A program made the translations under genes and the position numbers. A DNA stretch of 64,000 nt from Litorivivens sp041624475. GTDB taxonomy: Bacteria > Pseudomonadota > Gammaproteobacteria > Pseudomonadales > Spongiibacteraceae. Numbering within the stretch: position 1 is the stretch's first letter; every line of letters begins with the position of its first letter. The DNA lies in assembly GCF_041624475.1 (NCBI RefSeq), contig NZ_JBFJUX010000007.1:101700-165699 (forward strand), written 5' to 3'. The notes under the pieces were generated by a model. That model was not told the DNA's origin. It made no database searches and saw only the letters and a list, made by a program, of their open reading frames with translations. Shown piece after piece: positions 1-8,754 of the stretch.

Positions 1-54
1 GGTCAAGCAGAGGATGGCTTAGATTTTGGGTGCAGGTCAGTAGAGGGCGGTGTT

Positions 55-1008
55 TTGAAAAAAGGTAAGTATTTTATTCAGAGAGATCAATGCCCGGTTT
101 GCCAATCGGTTGATTTAACTCTGAAGTACGAATGTGAGTATACGAAGCCGCCGCTGTTTAACTATTTACTAGAATTTTATGGCACGGTGGGTGGTGTTAT
201 CGAATTTAGCTATCTAGAGGATGCTTGTTTCTCGCTTGTACAATGTAATCTATGCGACTTGATTTTTCAGAAATATGTGCCCAACAATGAGCTAGCCTTT
301 CGGCTTTACGAAAAGTGGATTGATCCGAGTGTGGTCTTTAATCAGCATCTGATCAATGATGATCTTGATACGTTTTGCGGGTATGCGCAGGAAATTTCGA
401 CGTTTATCGATTATTTTAATGTATCACCTCGCAAGCTCGACTTTCTTGATTATGGTATGGGGTGGGGGAAGTGGGCGCTCATGGCAAAGGCATTTGGTTG
501 TAATTCATTTGGATTTGAGCTATCTAACGCTAGAAGAGATTATGCCAGTTTGAATGCGCTGACGGTCGTAAACTGGAAAGATATACCCAAAAGAAAATTC
601 GACCTCATCAATACTGAGCAAGTATTTGAACATTTATCGGATCCGCTAGAGACAATTTTACATCTTAAGTCAGGGTTGAAGGAGGGTGGGATACTGAAAA
701 TTAGCGTTCCCAACGCTAGTAATATTCAACAGCGATTGCGTCATATGGATTGGCAAGCAAAAAAGGGAACTAGATTATCGTTGAATCCTGTAGCGCCTCT
801 AGAGCATATTAACTGCTTTCAACGAAAATCCTTAGAGAAAATGGGGGAGCGGGTTGGTATGCGCGAGGTCCAGATTCCTATTGCTATGCAATATTCTCAC
901 GCAACTAATTGGCGAACGTTGAAACGATTTTTGGAGAATATAGGGGCGCCAATCTATCGGAATTTCTTGAAGAAGCATAACTATGTACTACTAAGAATAG
1001 CAGAGTGA
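55..1008 (+). CDS. Zinc-ribbon class I SAM-dependent methyltransferase
   Basis: Predicted SAM-dependent methyltransferase of the kind found in sugar and polysaccharide loci. An N-terminal zinc-ribbon-like region shows CPVC near residue 13 and CNLC near residue 64. A Rossmann motif I follows (LDYGMGWGKWAL, about residues 129-140) and then a typical EQVFEHLSDP stretch. The chosen start is TTG at 55 because AGAGGG lies about seven bases upstream. The frame is open to the left edge with no ATG or GTG, so a longer protein running off the window is possible. It is transcribed opposite to the rest of the polysaccharide locus. The acceptor substrate cannot be told from sequence. Confidence 0.75.
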   Translation: MKKGKYFIQRDQCPVCQSVDLTLKYECEYTKPPLFNYLLEFYGTVGGVIEFSYLEDACFSLVQCNLCDLIFQKYVPNNELAFRLYEKWIDPSVVFNQHLINDDLDTFCGYAQEISTFIDYFNVSPRKLDFLDYGMGWGKWALMAKAFGCNSFGFELSNARRDYASLNALTVVNWKDIPKRKFDLINTEQVFEHLSDPLETILHLKSGLKEGGILKISVPNASNIQQRLRHMDWQAKKGTRLSLNPVAPLEHINCFQRKSLEKMGERVGMREVQIPIAMQYSHATNWRTLKRFLENIGAPIYRNFLKKHNYVLLRIAE

Positions 1009-1267
1009 TAGTGCGGCTGGTTATTTAGAAAACGGGGGCTCTCCGTGCATGGCTGGTATCGATTACTTCTCGCCAATCTGACAACCTAGGATTGAAAAGG
1101 TGAGGGTTCGGCTTCTTCTCTCTTGGCTAGAAGGGCTTCCACGAAACTTATGCCCTGGGCCAGAATTTACCGCCATAGCACACTTGCTGAAGAATAAGAA
1201 AATACGAAATTACTTGTTGTAATCAATTCTTCATTTTCCCCTTCTTTCTTCGAAAGACTATCGAAAA

Positions 1268-2626
1268 TTAATGCGAATCATCGAGTAGTCGATAATAGAT
1301 AGAGCGGAGTTTCTTATTTGACAACGATGAGTTATGCCATAAAAGCGTAAATACACCTCCTACTGATCGGCAGGCATTCTTTAGGTCCAATAGTTTACGG
1401 TACGCCCGCTCAGATGAACCTAGACCTAGGTATAAATCCGAAATAATTGTTTGTTCCATTGCGATTAATGGACGTACTCGAAGCTTTAATTGTTTGTCGG
1501 CGATGGGGTCAAAGCCTGGGTATTCAAAGCATGTCCCACACCTGAATCCTGGGTGATCGGCATAGCCCAAGCTGCTGTCATATGCTAGTCCGGCTTCGTC
1601 GAGTGCCGTAAGGGTGTCCGGCTGTTTCCAGCGGAGAAAGTGCATACGCGCGCCCCATTCCTGTTGGTCAATACCTTCGTTATCGCAAATTTGGCGCAGG
1701 CGAATGGCTTCCTGAATAATCTTTTCGGAACTCTGGTAAGTGCCATAACTTGGGTGCAGTCCTATTTCGTGTCCACGTTCATGGATCTGACGCATAAGTC
1801 TTCGGACAGCTGGGTGCTCAGGTTCATACTCTGCATCATACGCGAGATCAGTGCGGCCACACATAAAATAGAAGGCGCTTCTTAAACCAAATTTTTCTGA
1901 TTGATCCATAATCCACTCGAAGGTATTTTCGGGATCAAGTGGATGCAGCCTTTTATCGCTGTTTAGATATACCCAGGGTGCAACAACGGCACTTTTGACC
2001 TTGTCGTGCTTAACAATATCGGCCGCAATTGTATGAATTAGTCCTTTGACGTCTTTGAAACCATATCGACTGGGGCTATCGACATCATGGGATATCTTCA
2101 CTGTGAATCGGTGCTGTTTTATGGCCAGTTGCGGCCACTGACGACAGATAATTTGTCTGAGGATTTCCATCCACTCATCCGCGATGGGCCGCTCCAGATA
2201 GCGATGTTGGTGAGCGTGAGAGGCTAATGCCGGAAAGCGTCCGTGACTGTCTAGGTCAGTACGGCCAATTTCCTCCAATCGGGTGAGCATCCAGTAGATT
2301 AGCCCAAGAATATCGTAATTCACCACAATGCTGCTATCGGTATGTGTGACTAACGGGCGAACTAAATCCTCGACACCTGGCGCTGGCAGAAAAGATCCTA
2401 CGTTCGCGATGAAGCCCTCCGGCGTTGCATCCCAGTGGGCGCACCCGAAATCAGATCTCGACTGATGAAACTCTGGCAGCAGCCTATCAAACAGTATTTG
2501 GCCGGAGGCTCCGGCCAAACTTAACTTCAAGCTATCGTCTTTTGGGGTTAGACGAAACTTTTGCCCGAACCGTTCTTCCAATAGAATTTCGAGCCAACTG
2601 ATACTTGCGTGGGTGAAATTCATCAT
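1268..2626 (-). CDS. Polysaccharide deacetylase-like protein
   Basis: A 452-residue protein of the polysaccharide deacetylase (NodB/CE4-like) superfamily, of the long subtype common in surface-polysaccharide clusters. About 180 N-terminal residues form a separate domain. The C-terminal part has the metal-site signature SHDVDSPSRYG (near 190) and a second motif GLHPSYGTY (near 290). No signal peptide is visible, so it probably acts on a cytoplasmic or membrane-bound sugar intermediate. Two adjacent ATG codons (2626 and 2623) can serve as start. It is the last gene of the minus-strand polysaccharide run and follows a decayed gene. The substrate is unknown. Confidence 0.72.
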   Translation of the reverse strand: MMNFTHASISWLEILLEERFGQKFRLTPKDDSLKLSLAGASGQILFDRLLPEFHQSRSDFGCAHWDATPEGFIANVGSFLPAPGVEDLVRPLVTHTDSSIVVNYDILGLIYWMLTRLEEIGRTDLDSHGRFPALASHAHQHRYLERPIADEWMEILRQIICRQWPQLAIKQHRFTVKISHDVDSPSRYGFKDVKGLIHTIAADIVKHDKVKSAVVAPWVYLNSDKRLHPLDPENTFEWIMDQSEKFGLRSAFYFMCGRTDLAYDAEYEPEHPAVRRLMRQIHERGHEIGLHPSYGTYQSSEKIIQEAIRLRQICDNEGIDQQEWGARMHFLRWKQPDTLTALDEAGLAYDSSLGYADHPGFRCGTCFEYPGFDPIADKQLKLRVRPLIAMEQTIISDLYLGLGSSERAYRKLLDLKNACRSVGGVFTLLWHNSSLSNKKLRSIYYRLLDDSH

Positions 2627-2680
2627 TAGGAACTTTTCGGAGTGGGAGCATTAGACCAGCGAAAGAGCCGGTGCTTTGAT

Positions 2681-2979
2681 CTAATCGTTGACAATATCAC
2701 GCGCGGCATAAGGGCTGAACCAATTTTCTAGCGTATATTTATTATAGTATGGCGTCTGAATAGTGCCAAAACTTCTGAAGTGCGGCTCGATAAGTTCTAC
2801 CATTGAGCTTTAAAAAAGCTTCTTGATGCAGTGCGGGCTACTTGGTAGTCCCCCGCATGCCGGTCGAATAGTGATCTGATAGTGCTCCCGGGGCTTGCGA
2901 AGATCACCACAGGATTGTTATGAATTTTGTAGAAAATAGCCTCTTCTTTCGGTTTGCTGGTGACTTCTCGTATATTTTC
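2681..2979 (-). pseudogene. Decayed gene fragment broken by a frameshift
   Basis: This space between the GNAT-like gene and the deacetylase gene holds two protein-like reading frames on the minus strand that meet at one point. The first is open from 2979 to 2797 (about 60 codons, including NNPVVIFASPGSTIRSLFDR and ending KAQW). The second runs from 2803 to 2681 (40 codons, including EPHFRSFGTIQTPYYNKY and ending ARDIVND). They overlap just after a run of T next to AAAGC, where a one- or two-base slip would join them. Both have ordinary protein composition and the strand of the neighbours. I read it as the 3' remnant of a gene inactivated by frameshift; I do not recognise the family. Confidence 0.4.
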
Positions 2980-3018
2980 CTAGAACCTTTGTTATACCAA
3001 GCGGGAAACGGGAGAGTA

Positions 3019-3975
3019 TCACTTCAAAAACTGCCCGAACGCTTTTACGACTCGAAAAGTGCGAGAGGGCACGTGGCTAACAGCATGATAGGGCACCTGG
3101 CGAGCACCAAAATTGCGAAACGATCGTTCCACTGACTCAATCATCGAACCTTCGAAATCGAACTTATTCAGTCCTCTTTCCGCAGTATATTTAATGGCTT
3201 CTTTTACAAGCAAGGACGCGGCTCCGGAAGCTCTGAAATCTGGGTCGATTGTGCTTATAAGGTCGTATGCGCTCATTTCATCAAAGACAATAAACAGAGC
3301 TGCATGAAGGTTTCTAGAGCTATCGTAAGCCGCCAATATCCGCCCCATTCCACGTTGATGGGAAGAATCATAAACCCTTCTAAAGACGTCATAACTGTAG
3401 GCGATAGTCTGCCCTTGCTTCCGGAGGGTCATTTTATGATTATGGTAGAACTCGTCCGGACCAAGATCCCAAGAAACTATGACCGATTCCTCTGCCTTTT
3501 TTATGTTTTTTCTTTTGGAATGTTCAAATTCGGAGAAAACCGCGTCAAGCTTTGAAAGCCCCTCAATAACGTATGTATAACGAGTGGTTTGACTAAAGTC
3601 TCGCCAGTAGAAAGGTAGCCAGTTGCTCCTCGAATAATGCCAGTTCTGATAAAAGCCATGATAATCAGGAAGATGGTCGATTAGCTTTCCCATTAAATCC
3701 TTTTCTCGCGCGAGCCGCTTTGGGTACTTCGCACTTGAATGACTTATCCAAGGGCCTAGGTTTTGAGTTAAAGGTGGCATTCCAAGTACAGTGTATGGCC
3801 CTTTTCTGAATTTAATATAGGGCATGCACGCAGCAACAGAACCATCGTTCTCAACTATCGTGACTGACCACCCGTCAGGCGCTACTGCATCAAGCCACCA
3901 ACCTTTCGAAAAAATTGGAAGCGTTGGTTCAGTGGCTGACCAATCCCTATAATAGCGCTTTGCATTACCGGTCAT
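3019..3975 (-). CDS. FemAB/GNAT-like acyltransferase
   Basis: A protein of about 318 residues resembling the Acetyltransf_6 (FemAB-like GNAT) group seen in exopolysaccharide and PEP-CTERM loci. The second half has the usual features: a basic helix HSKRKNIKKAEE, a strand-rich section AALFIVFDEMSAYDLIS, and ASLLVKEAIKYTAERGLNKFDFEGS near the C-terminus. The reading frame extends 5' to 4068, but that would overlap the upstream sulfotransferase gene by 89 bases. The Met codon at 3975 leaves a 4-base gap; Met at 3999 is also possible. Likely function is transfer of an acyl or aminoacyl group to a sugar or lipid carrier, by family inference only. Confidence 0.62.
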   Translation of the reverse strand: MTGNAKRYYRDWSATEPTLPIFSKGWWLDAVAPDGWSVTIVENDGSVAACMPYIKFRKGPYTVLGMPPLTQNLGPWISHSSAKYPKRLAREKDLMGKLIDHLPDYHGFYQNWHYSRSNWLPFYWRDFSQTTRYTYVIEGLSKLDAVFSEFEHSKRKNIKKAEESVIVSWDLGPDEFYHNHKMTLRKQGQTIAYSYDVFRRVYDSSHQRGMGRILAAYDSSRNLHAALFIVFDEMSAYDLISTIDPDFRASGAASLLVKEAIKYTAERGLNKFDFEGSMIESVERSFRNFGARQVPYHAVSHVPSRTFRVVKAFGQFLK

Positions 3976-3979
3976 ATGT

Positions 3980-5674
3980 TCATCTAATCCAATATACATA
4001 GGTTGCGGCACTGGAAATCTTATTCTTGTATTCTCTCTTATGAAATCGACCTTTAAATCTATCTTCAATGACGTCCGAATCTACAGGATTAAAATAGATA
4101 ATAACTATATCGGGCCTTCGACGGTCAATTGATTCTGCAATTCGATCTAGCGTGCGGCGAAAAACTGGGCGAGGAAAAGGATTGTAAAAATAGAAAACGT
4201 TACTATCTCTTATTATGGAATTGTCTAAGTCCAAGACATCATTGTTTATTATTTCGCAGTTCTCACACTCTAGAATCGAAACGTTTTTTTTAGCAATGAG
4301 ACAAAGCTTGCGAGAGATTTCAACTCCCCGGGAGATTTCAACACCGTTCAAGGTAGATGCAAAACATACAACACGCCCCTTGCCAGAACCTAAGTCTAAA
4401 AAACGAATTCGCTCCGGAAGACTTACTTTTTCAAAAAGCGCTTTCAGTTCATCTATTTTGGAGCCTTCATATTTCTCTGAAATATCAGGGTTCAAGGACA
4501 GGCTGTCGAGCGATTCAATCCGTTCGAAGTCAAGCCCTCTTATCCTGTCTATAAACCCTTGCCTCATACGATAAACGCGTTGTTTTATCTTCAATCGAAT
4601 GGTAAGTTCTCGTAGAACGAACTGGAGCGCTTCCAAGGTGGTTGGGAAGAAGCCTAGCCTCACAGTTTTTTGGCGAATAATATTTAGAGCCCTTTGCTTA
4701 TTCTTTCCTGCGTCGATGCCTGGCTTTCCTACCCCGATGGAAACACGCTTACTTTGGCTGGTAACTCTTTTCGTGTAGCCGAGTTCCTCCAGATCCAAGT
4801 TAGTGAGGAGTCGGTTCAATTCTTCATTATCCTGATACGTTAATCCTTGAATAAAGTTTTTGAAATCCTCGGCGGTTGAGCCTGTTACTCGAAATCTTGC
4901 GTCTATCGCGTTAACCCTGGCGTCTAAGTTGATGCCGTCTTGGTTGACTCTCTCTCCAGTGAATCTTTCCAAAAGCTCTATGCCATCAACGGGCCTCCGC
5001 CTCCATATTTCCTGGGGCAGTACCAGCACATTCTCTGCGCCAAATAAATCCGTATAAGTGCCATACAGAGCTAACCAGCTAAAATCAGCGGCAATAAAGT
5101 GGCGGGCGCGGCGATTGAAATAATTTTTCCCTATGTCGTAGGTAGATTTATATTCGTTCCACTCTAACCCTGATGGAATGCCAAGGGTGTGCTTGATTTT
5201 TACATCCCTTACAAGAGGTGCGTAATTCACAAAATGCCATGGACTTTTTAAGTGTTGCCCAATCTCTTTCGTTCTCAAAGACTTTAAATAAGAATAAACT
5301 GACAACAAGAACTCTGGTTGGCGCCTGATAGTTAGTATAATTTTCGCATCCGGAAAGCGTTTCTTTAAAATCATGGCTCGTGAGCCAACATTGCCGAATA
5401 GGTGATAAGCTGACCACAACATATGCTCTTCTGAAACTAGTGTTTTTTTGTCAGCACAGAAGTCGATTTCTGGCTTGGCTAGTTCTTTCATTGCAATGGA
5501 GAGTTCATCGCCGTCTCCATAGTGCGAGAGTTCATCAAAATAGCAAGTTGTATAATTTTTGACAGACTGTTTGTTTGAAAAATGAATATTGGAAAGCCTG
5601 GGGAAAACTTCGCTGCGCAGGAACGAGGTTCCTGTTCTCGGAGCGCCAACGTGTATGAAATAGTTCTGGGGCAT
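3980..5674 (-). CDS. Sulfotransferase-methyltransferase fusion protein
   Basis: A two-domain protein of 564 residues. The N-terminal half is a PAPS-dependent sulfotransferase: the 5'-phosphosulfate loop is HVGAPRTGTSFLR (residues 8-20), and the 3'-phosphate region IILTIRRQPEFLLSVYSYL lies near 112-130. A basic linker (about 300-400) leads to a class I SAM methyltransferase domain with motif I FLDLGSGKGR (425-434) and NPFP at 498-501. An almost exact 18-bp tandem repeat gives GVEISR twice at residues 444-455, next to the strand that normally holds the SAM-ribose acidic residue. The gene lies in a polysaccharide operon, so sulfation plus methylation of a sugar is the simplest reading (inference). 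The two activities could be tethered to act on the same glycan. Confidence 0.78.
   Translation of the reverse strand: MPQNYFIHVGAPRTGTSFLRSEVFPRLSNIHFSNKQSVKNYTTCYFDELSHYGDGDELSIAMKELAKPEIDFCADKKTLVSEEHMLWSAYHLFGNVGSRAMILKKRFPDAKIILTIRRQPEFLLSVYSYLKSLRTKEIGQHLKSPWHFVNYAPLVRDVKIKHTLGIPSGLEWNEYKSTYDIGKNYFNRRARHFIAADFSWLALYGTYTDLFGAENVLVLPQEIWRRRPVDGIELLERFTGERVNQDGINLDARVNAIDARFRVTGSTAEDFKNFIQGLTYQDNEELNRLLTNLDLEELGYTKRVTSQSKRVSIGVGKPGIDAGKNKQRALNIIRQKTVRLGFFPTTLEALQFVLRELTIRLKIKQRVYRMRQGFIDRIRGLDFERIESLDSLSLNPDISEKYEGSKIDELKALFEKVSLPERIRFLDLGSGKGRVVCFASTLNGVEISRGVEISRKLCLIAKKNVSILECENCEIINNDVLDLDNSIIRDSNVFYFYNPFPRPVFRRTLDRIAESIDRRRPDIVIIYFNPVDSDVIEDRFKGRFHKREYKNKISSAATYVYWIR
4311..4346 (-). 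repeat. 18-bp tandem duplication inside the fusion gene
   Basis: Two adjacent 18-base units on the plus strand (4311-4328 and 4329-4346) share GAGATTTCAAC and differ at only a few positions. They encode GVEISR twice in a row in the methyltransferase domain. The frame is kept. Confidence 0.7.
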
Positions 5675-5695
5675 TAAATTTAAACCTTGGCCAAA

Positions 5696-6217
5696 CTAGC
5701 GTGTTGCAGTGTGAAGGTAATTTGAAATTTCTTTTGCAACTTTGGCTGGATTACCGGCTAAGATCTGATTCCCTTCGGGAAATGACTTGGTAACTACCGC
5801 GCCAGCTGCAACCACCGTGTGATCACCCAGTACAACCGAAGGTAAAACAACAGAATTTGCTCCAAACCAACAATCATTGCCGACTCTTATAGGGTCTTCG
5901 GCTACCCATTCATGATAATTTGAAGTGCTGTGATTCATTGATATAAACGTTACCCTTGGACCAATCCAGACATTACTTCCGAATATAATGCCGTTCCTGC
6001 CATCAATATGACACCCCATTCCCAATCCAGGGAAGCGGCTCCCTCGAACAATTTTATCAGGCGCTATTATCTTCGAGCTCCAGTGTGCCGGCCAAGGCAC
6101 ATGGCGATTAAACCCAATTATTTTCTGTATTAAAAACCACTTCAACACTAACCGAATGGAGAAGTCGCTACTCCCGAACCCCTCGCCACCTAGTGCGGCC
6201 ATAATGCGTCTAATCAC
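5696..6217 (-). CDS. Hexapeptide-repeat acyltransferase (WbbJ/CatB-like)
   Basis: A 173-residue left-handed beta-helix acyltransferase. The repeat region runs from about residue 60 to 155 (GIIFGSNVWIGPRVTFIS, GANSVVLPSVVLGDHTVV) and ends in the family hallmark LAGNPAKVAKEI. The conserved MNH in FISMNHS supplies the probable catalytic histidine. Proteins of this type O-acetylate sugars in polysaccharide clusters. It overlaps the upstream flippase gene by 8 bases, so the two are very likely co-translated. The N-terminal 50 residues (VLKWFLIQKIIGFNRHVPWPAH) match the acyltransferases of capsule and O-antigen loci. Confidence 0.82.
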   Translation of the reverse strand: MIRRIMAALGGEGFGSSDFSIRLVLKWFLIQKIIGFNRHVPWPAHWSSKIIAPDKIVRGSRFPGLGMGCHIDGRNGIIFGSNVWIGPRVTFISMNHSTSNYHEWVAEDPIRVGNDCWFGANSVVLPSVVLGDHTVVAAGAVVTKSFPEGNQILAGNPAKVAKEISNYLHTATR

Positions 6218-7637
6218 GTTGTAACCTCTTCAATATGTATAGGTAATAGGTGCCCGAGAGGGCTAGTGCGGCAACAAACATAACCGGGCTTTGTCCAATG
6301 GAGAAAAACCTATTCAAAAGCATCAGCACGCACACCAGAATCAATGCCGGTGTATAGTTCCTAGCCGGGATATACCAAGGTAAGCCGAGTACCTGAAAAG
6401 ATACGATCTGGTAACTCAGATACCCGAGTGCGTTAAATAACGAGAAGAATATTACCGCGAGCATAAAGTCTTGGTAAAACACCCCCACTCCAATTCCAGA
6501 AATACGGACGATCAAGAGAACAGCCTGCATTATCATTCCGAGGTGCTGCTTCTCAGTAACCATAAACACTGAGCTTAATGGTGATGTCGTAAAGGCCATC
6601 AACATCCAAAGTGAGAGCCAAGAAGCAACTTCACCGGATGCTTTCCATTCATCACCAAATACGAAGCCAAACAACAATGGTCCAAATAGAATCAGGATAG
6701 CTGTAGGTGGCAGTACGCAATTTATTAGTATCTTGTGGGTCTCATTCAATGCGGCCGATAGTTCTCCGCTCCGGTACTTTGCGGGTGCATCAGACAAGAA
6801 TACTTGGCCAACTGCCTGGCCGACCATCCCCATCGGCATCGCAATAAGACGGTGAGCAAGTGCGTAAAGTCCAGCAAATCCCGCGCCGAACATAGAGGCG
6901 AATAATAATGGTGGTATCTGAGCTCCAGCTGTATTAAGTAAAGCGCCCCATGTTGAAAAGATAGGGAAGCTCCTATAACGCTTTAGTACGTGTCCTATGT
7001 GTTTTACTGGTTGCTCCTTCCAGCTTGGTCTTACTAGAACCCTCTTGGCAAGTGTGAAAACGCCTATGCCGGTACCTGCGGTGTTTCCTAGCAGTAAGCC
7101 CAAGTCTCCTATCTTGAATAGGGATATCTGCGTAACCGTTGTTACAATTTGTTGGCGGATCTTGGTTCTCGCGACGACAGGGAATTCTTTCAGGCGAACC
7201 GCCCAGTAAGTGAGAAGGTTGTAGATGCCAGTAAAAGCAATAGCAATTGGGAAGAGCCATAGATAGCCACCTAAACTCGGTGTTTCCATTCCTTCAGAAA
7301 GAGCATTGCCCCACCAATACAAAAAGAGCGTCGAGATTATGACTACTAAAAATATAAAAATCAGTGACAAGATAGTTAGTGCTACTGCCTCAATTTCTTT
7401 GTCAGGTAGCGGTATCGCCAAATCGTACTTCAATCCTGCTACTACAGAGAATAGTGAGACTAAGCTAACAAATACCGCAAGCATGCCAAACTGATCCGGA
7501 CTGTATAACCTAGTGAGAATTGGTGCCGCAACAATTGCAAGAAACTGAGCTCCAGCAGTCCCACCAACTAACAGGGAGACGCTTTTGGCGAATCGATTAC
7601 TTGACAGTAGTTTTTTGAACCCAATTATTACGCTCAC
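6210..7637 (-). CDS. Oligosaccharide flippase (Wzx/MATE-like)
   Basis: A 475-residue polytopic membrane protein with about 12-14 hydrophobic segments, of the polysaccharide-transporter (Wzx, MOP) superfamily. The N-terminus (AQFLAIVAAPILTRLYSPDQFG) is the typical first-helix motif of this family. It would flip an undecaprenyl-linked repeat unit across the inner membrane for polymerisation or ligation. It sits 10 bases downstream of the wbpE-like gene and overlaps the following acyltransferase. The donor-sugar genes upstream suggest that the flipped unit carries a diNAc-uronic acid. Family membership is clear; substrate specificity is inferred from context. Confidence 0.85.
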   Translation of the reverse strand: MSVIIGFKKLLSSNRFAKSVSLLVGGTAGAQFLAIVAAPILTRLYSPDQFGMLAVFVSLVSLFSVVAGLKYDLAIPLPDKEIEAVALTILSLIFIFLVVIISTLFLYWWGNALSEGMETPSLGGYLWLFPIAIAFTGIYNLLTYWAVRLKEFPVVARTKIRQQIVTTVTQISLFKIGDLGLLLGNTAGTGIGVFTLAKRVLVRPSWKEQPVKHIGHVLKRYRSFPIFSTWGALLNTAGAQIPPLLFASMFGAGFAGLYALAHRLIAMPMGMVGQAVGQVFLSDAPAKYRSGELSAALNETHKILINCVLPPTAILILFGPLLFGFVFGDEWKASGEVASWLSLWMLMAFTTSPLSSVFMVTEKQHLGMIMQAVLLIVRISGIGVGVFYQDFMLAVIFFSLFNALGYLSYQIVSFQVLGLPWYIPARNYTPALILVCVLMLLNRFFSIGQSPVMFVAALALSGTYYLYILKRLQRD

Positions 7638-7647
7638 GAATATTTTG

Positions 7648-8754
7648 TCAAATATTAAGAGGGCTAGCTAACTGTGGCTCATTTAAGAGAGCGTCCAGCA
7701 CTTGCTGTCGGTCTTGTTCAGTCAGGTAGGGGTGCATAGGAAGACTAACAACTCTTTCTGCCATTTCATCGCCAACAGGTAGATTTACAACTTGCGCCAG
7801 CGCAGGTTGTTTGTTCAGAGGGGTTGAGTAATGAACGGCAGTAGGTATGCCTGCGTTGTTTAGTTTTGCTTGTAAAGCATCTCGGTTATTCACTCGGATG
7901 GTGTACTGTGCCCACGAAGACACATTGTGAGACTCAATATATGGTGTCGAGTGTATCCCAGCCTCGTTGAGAAGACGGTTGTAATTCCTTGCGACCTCGT
8001 TACGCAACGCAATCTCCTCAGTCAGTATTTCAAGCTTGGGCAGCAAAATGGCAGCCTGCAGGGTATCTAGGCGGCTATTCACACCAACACGAATGTGGTG
8101 GTATCGGCGGTCTTGTCCGTGGTGGGCAATCTGGCTGATTACTGTGGCCAGTTCTTCGTCGTTGGTGAAGAGGGCGCCGCCATCACCATAGCAGCCTAAT
8201 GGCTTGCTGGGGAAGAAGCTGGTGCAGCCAATGGTGCTCAGGTTGCAGGACTTTCGGTGTTTATAGGTGGCGCCGAAGCTCTGGGCGCCGTCTTCAATTA
8301 CGGGAATACCATGGCTGTTAGCAATTGCGTTGATGGTATCAAAGTCGGCGCACTGGCCGTAGAGTGAGACGGGGATAATAGCCTTGGTCTTAGGGGTAAT
8401 AGCTTTCTCTAATAGAGTAGGATCCATGTTGTAGGTTTTAGGGTCTATGTCGATATAGACCGGTTTCGCCCCAAGTAGTGCGACGGTCTCTGCTGTTGCG
8501 ATGAAGCTAAAGCCGGGTACTATGACCTCGTCACCCGGCCCTATGCCAACCGCCATCTGGGCTATTTGCAGGGCATCGGTGCCGTTGGCAACAGTAATGC
8601 AGTATTTCGAGCCGGTGTATTTAGCCAGCCGCTCTTCTAGCTCGGCGACTTCCGGCCCGAGGATGTATTGTCCGTGTGCGAGCACTCGCTGGATTGCGGC
8701 ATCAATCTTATCCTTGATGCGGGCCTGTTGTGCCGCCAAGTCTACAAACTGCAT
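7648..8754 (-). CDS. wbpE: UDP-3-keto-GlcNAcA aminotransferase (WbpE-like, DegT family)
   Basis: A PLP-dependent sugar aminotransferase of the DegT/DnrJ/EryC1 family, 368 residues. The Schiff-base lysine is K184 in FFPSKPLGCYGDGGA, and EDGAQSFGA (154-162) holds the PLP-ring aspartate. In the Pseudomonas B-band pathway WbpE aminates the 3-keto product of WbpB using glutamate, giving UDP-GlcNAc(3NH2)A. The assignment rests on the family and on order: it overlaps the N-acetyltransferase gene by one base and follows wbpA and wbpB homologues. A different DegT substrate is possible but unlikely in this setting. Confidence 0.88.
   Translation of the reverse strand: MQFVDLAAQQARIKDKIDAAIQRVLAHGQYILGPEVAELEERLAKYTGSKYCITVANGTDALQIAQMAVGIGPGDEVIVPGFSFIATAETVALLGAKPVYIDIDPKTYNMDPTLLEKAITPKTKAIIPVSLYGQCADFDTINAIANSHGIPVIEDGAQSFGATYKHRKSCNLSTIGCTSFFPSKPLGCYGDGGALFTNDEELATVISQIAHHGQDRRYHHIRVGVNSRLDTLQAAILLPKLEILTEEIALRNEVARNYNRLLNEAGIHSTPYIESHNVSSWAQYTIRVNNRDALQAKLNNAGIPTAVHYSTPLNKQPALAQVVNLPVGDEMAERVVSLPMHPYLTEQDRQQVLDALLNEPQLASPLNI

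Noticed and set aside
1009..1267. Possible gene between the methyltransferase and the deacetylase
   Set aside because: Only short frames without start or ribosome site; it is the gap between convergent genes.
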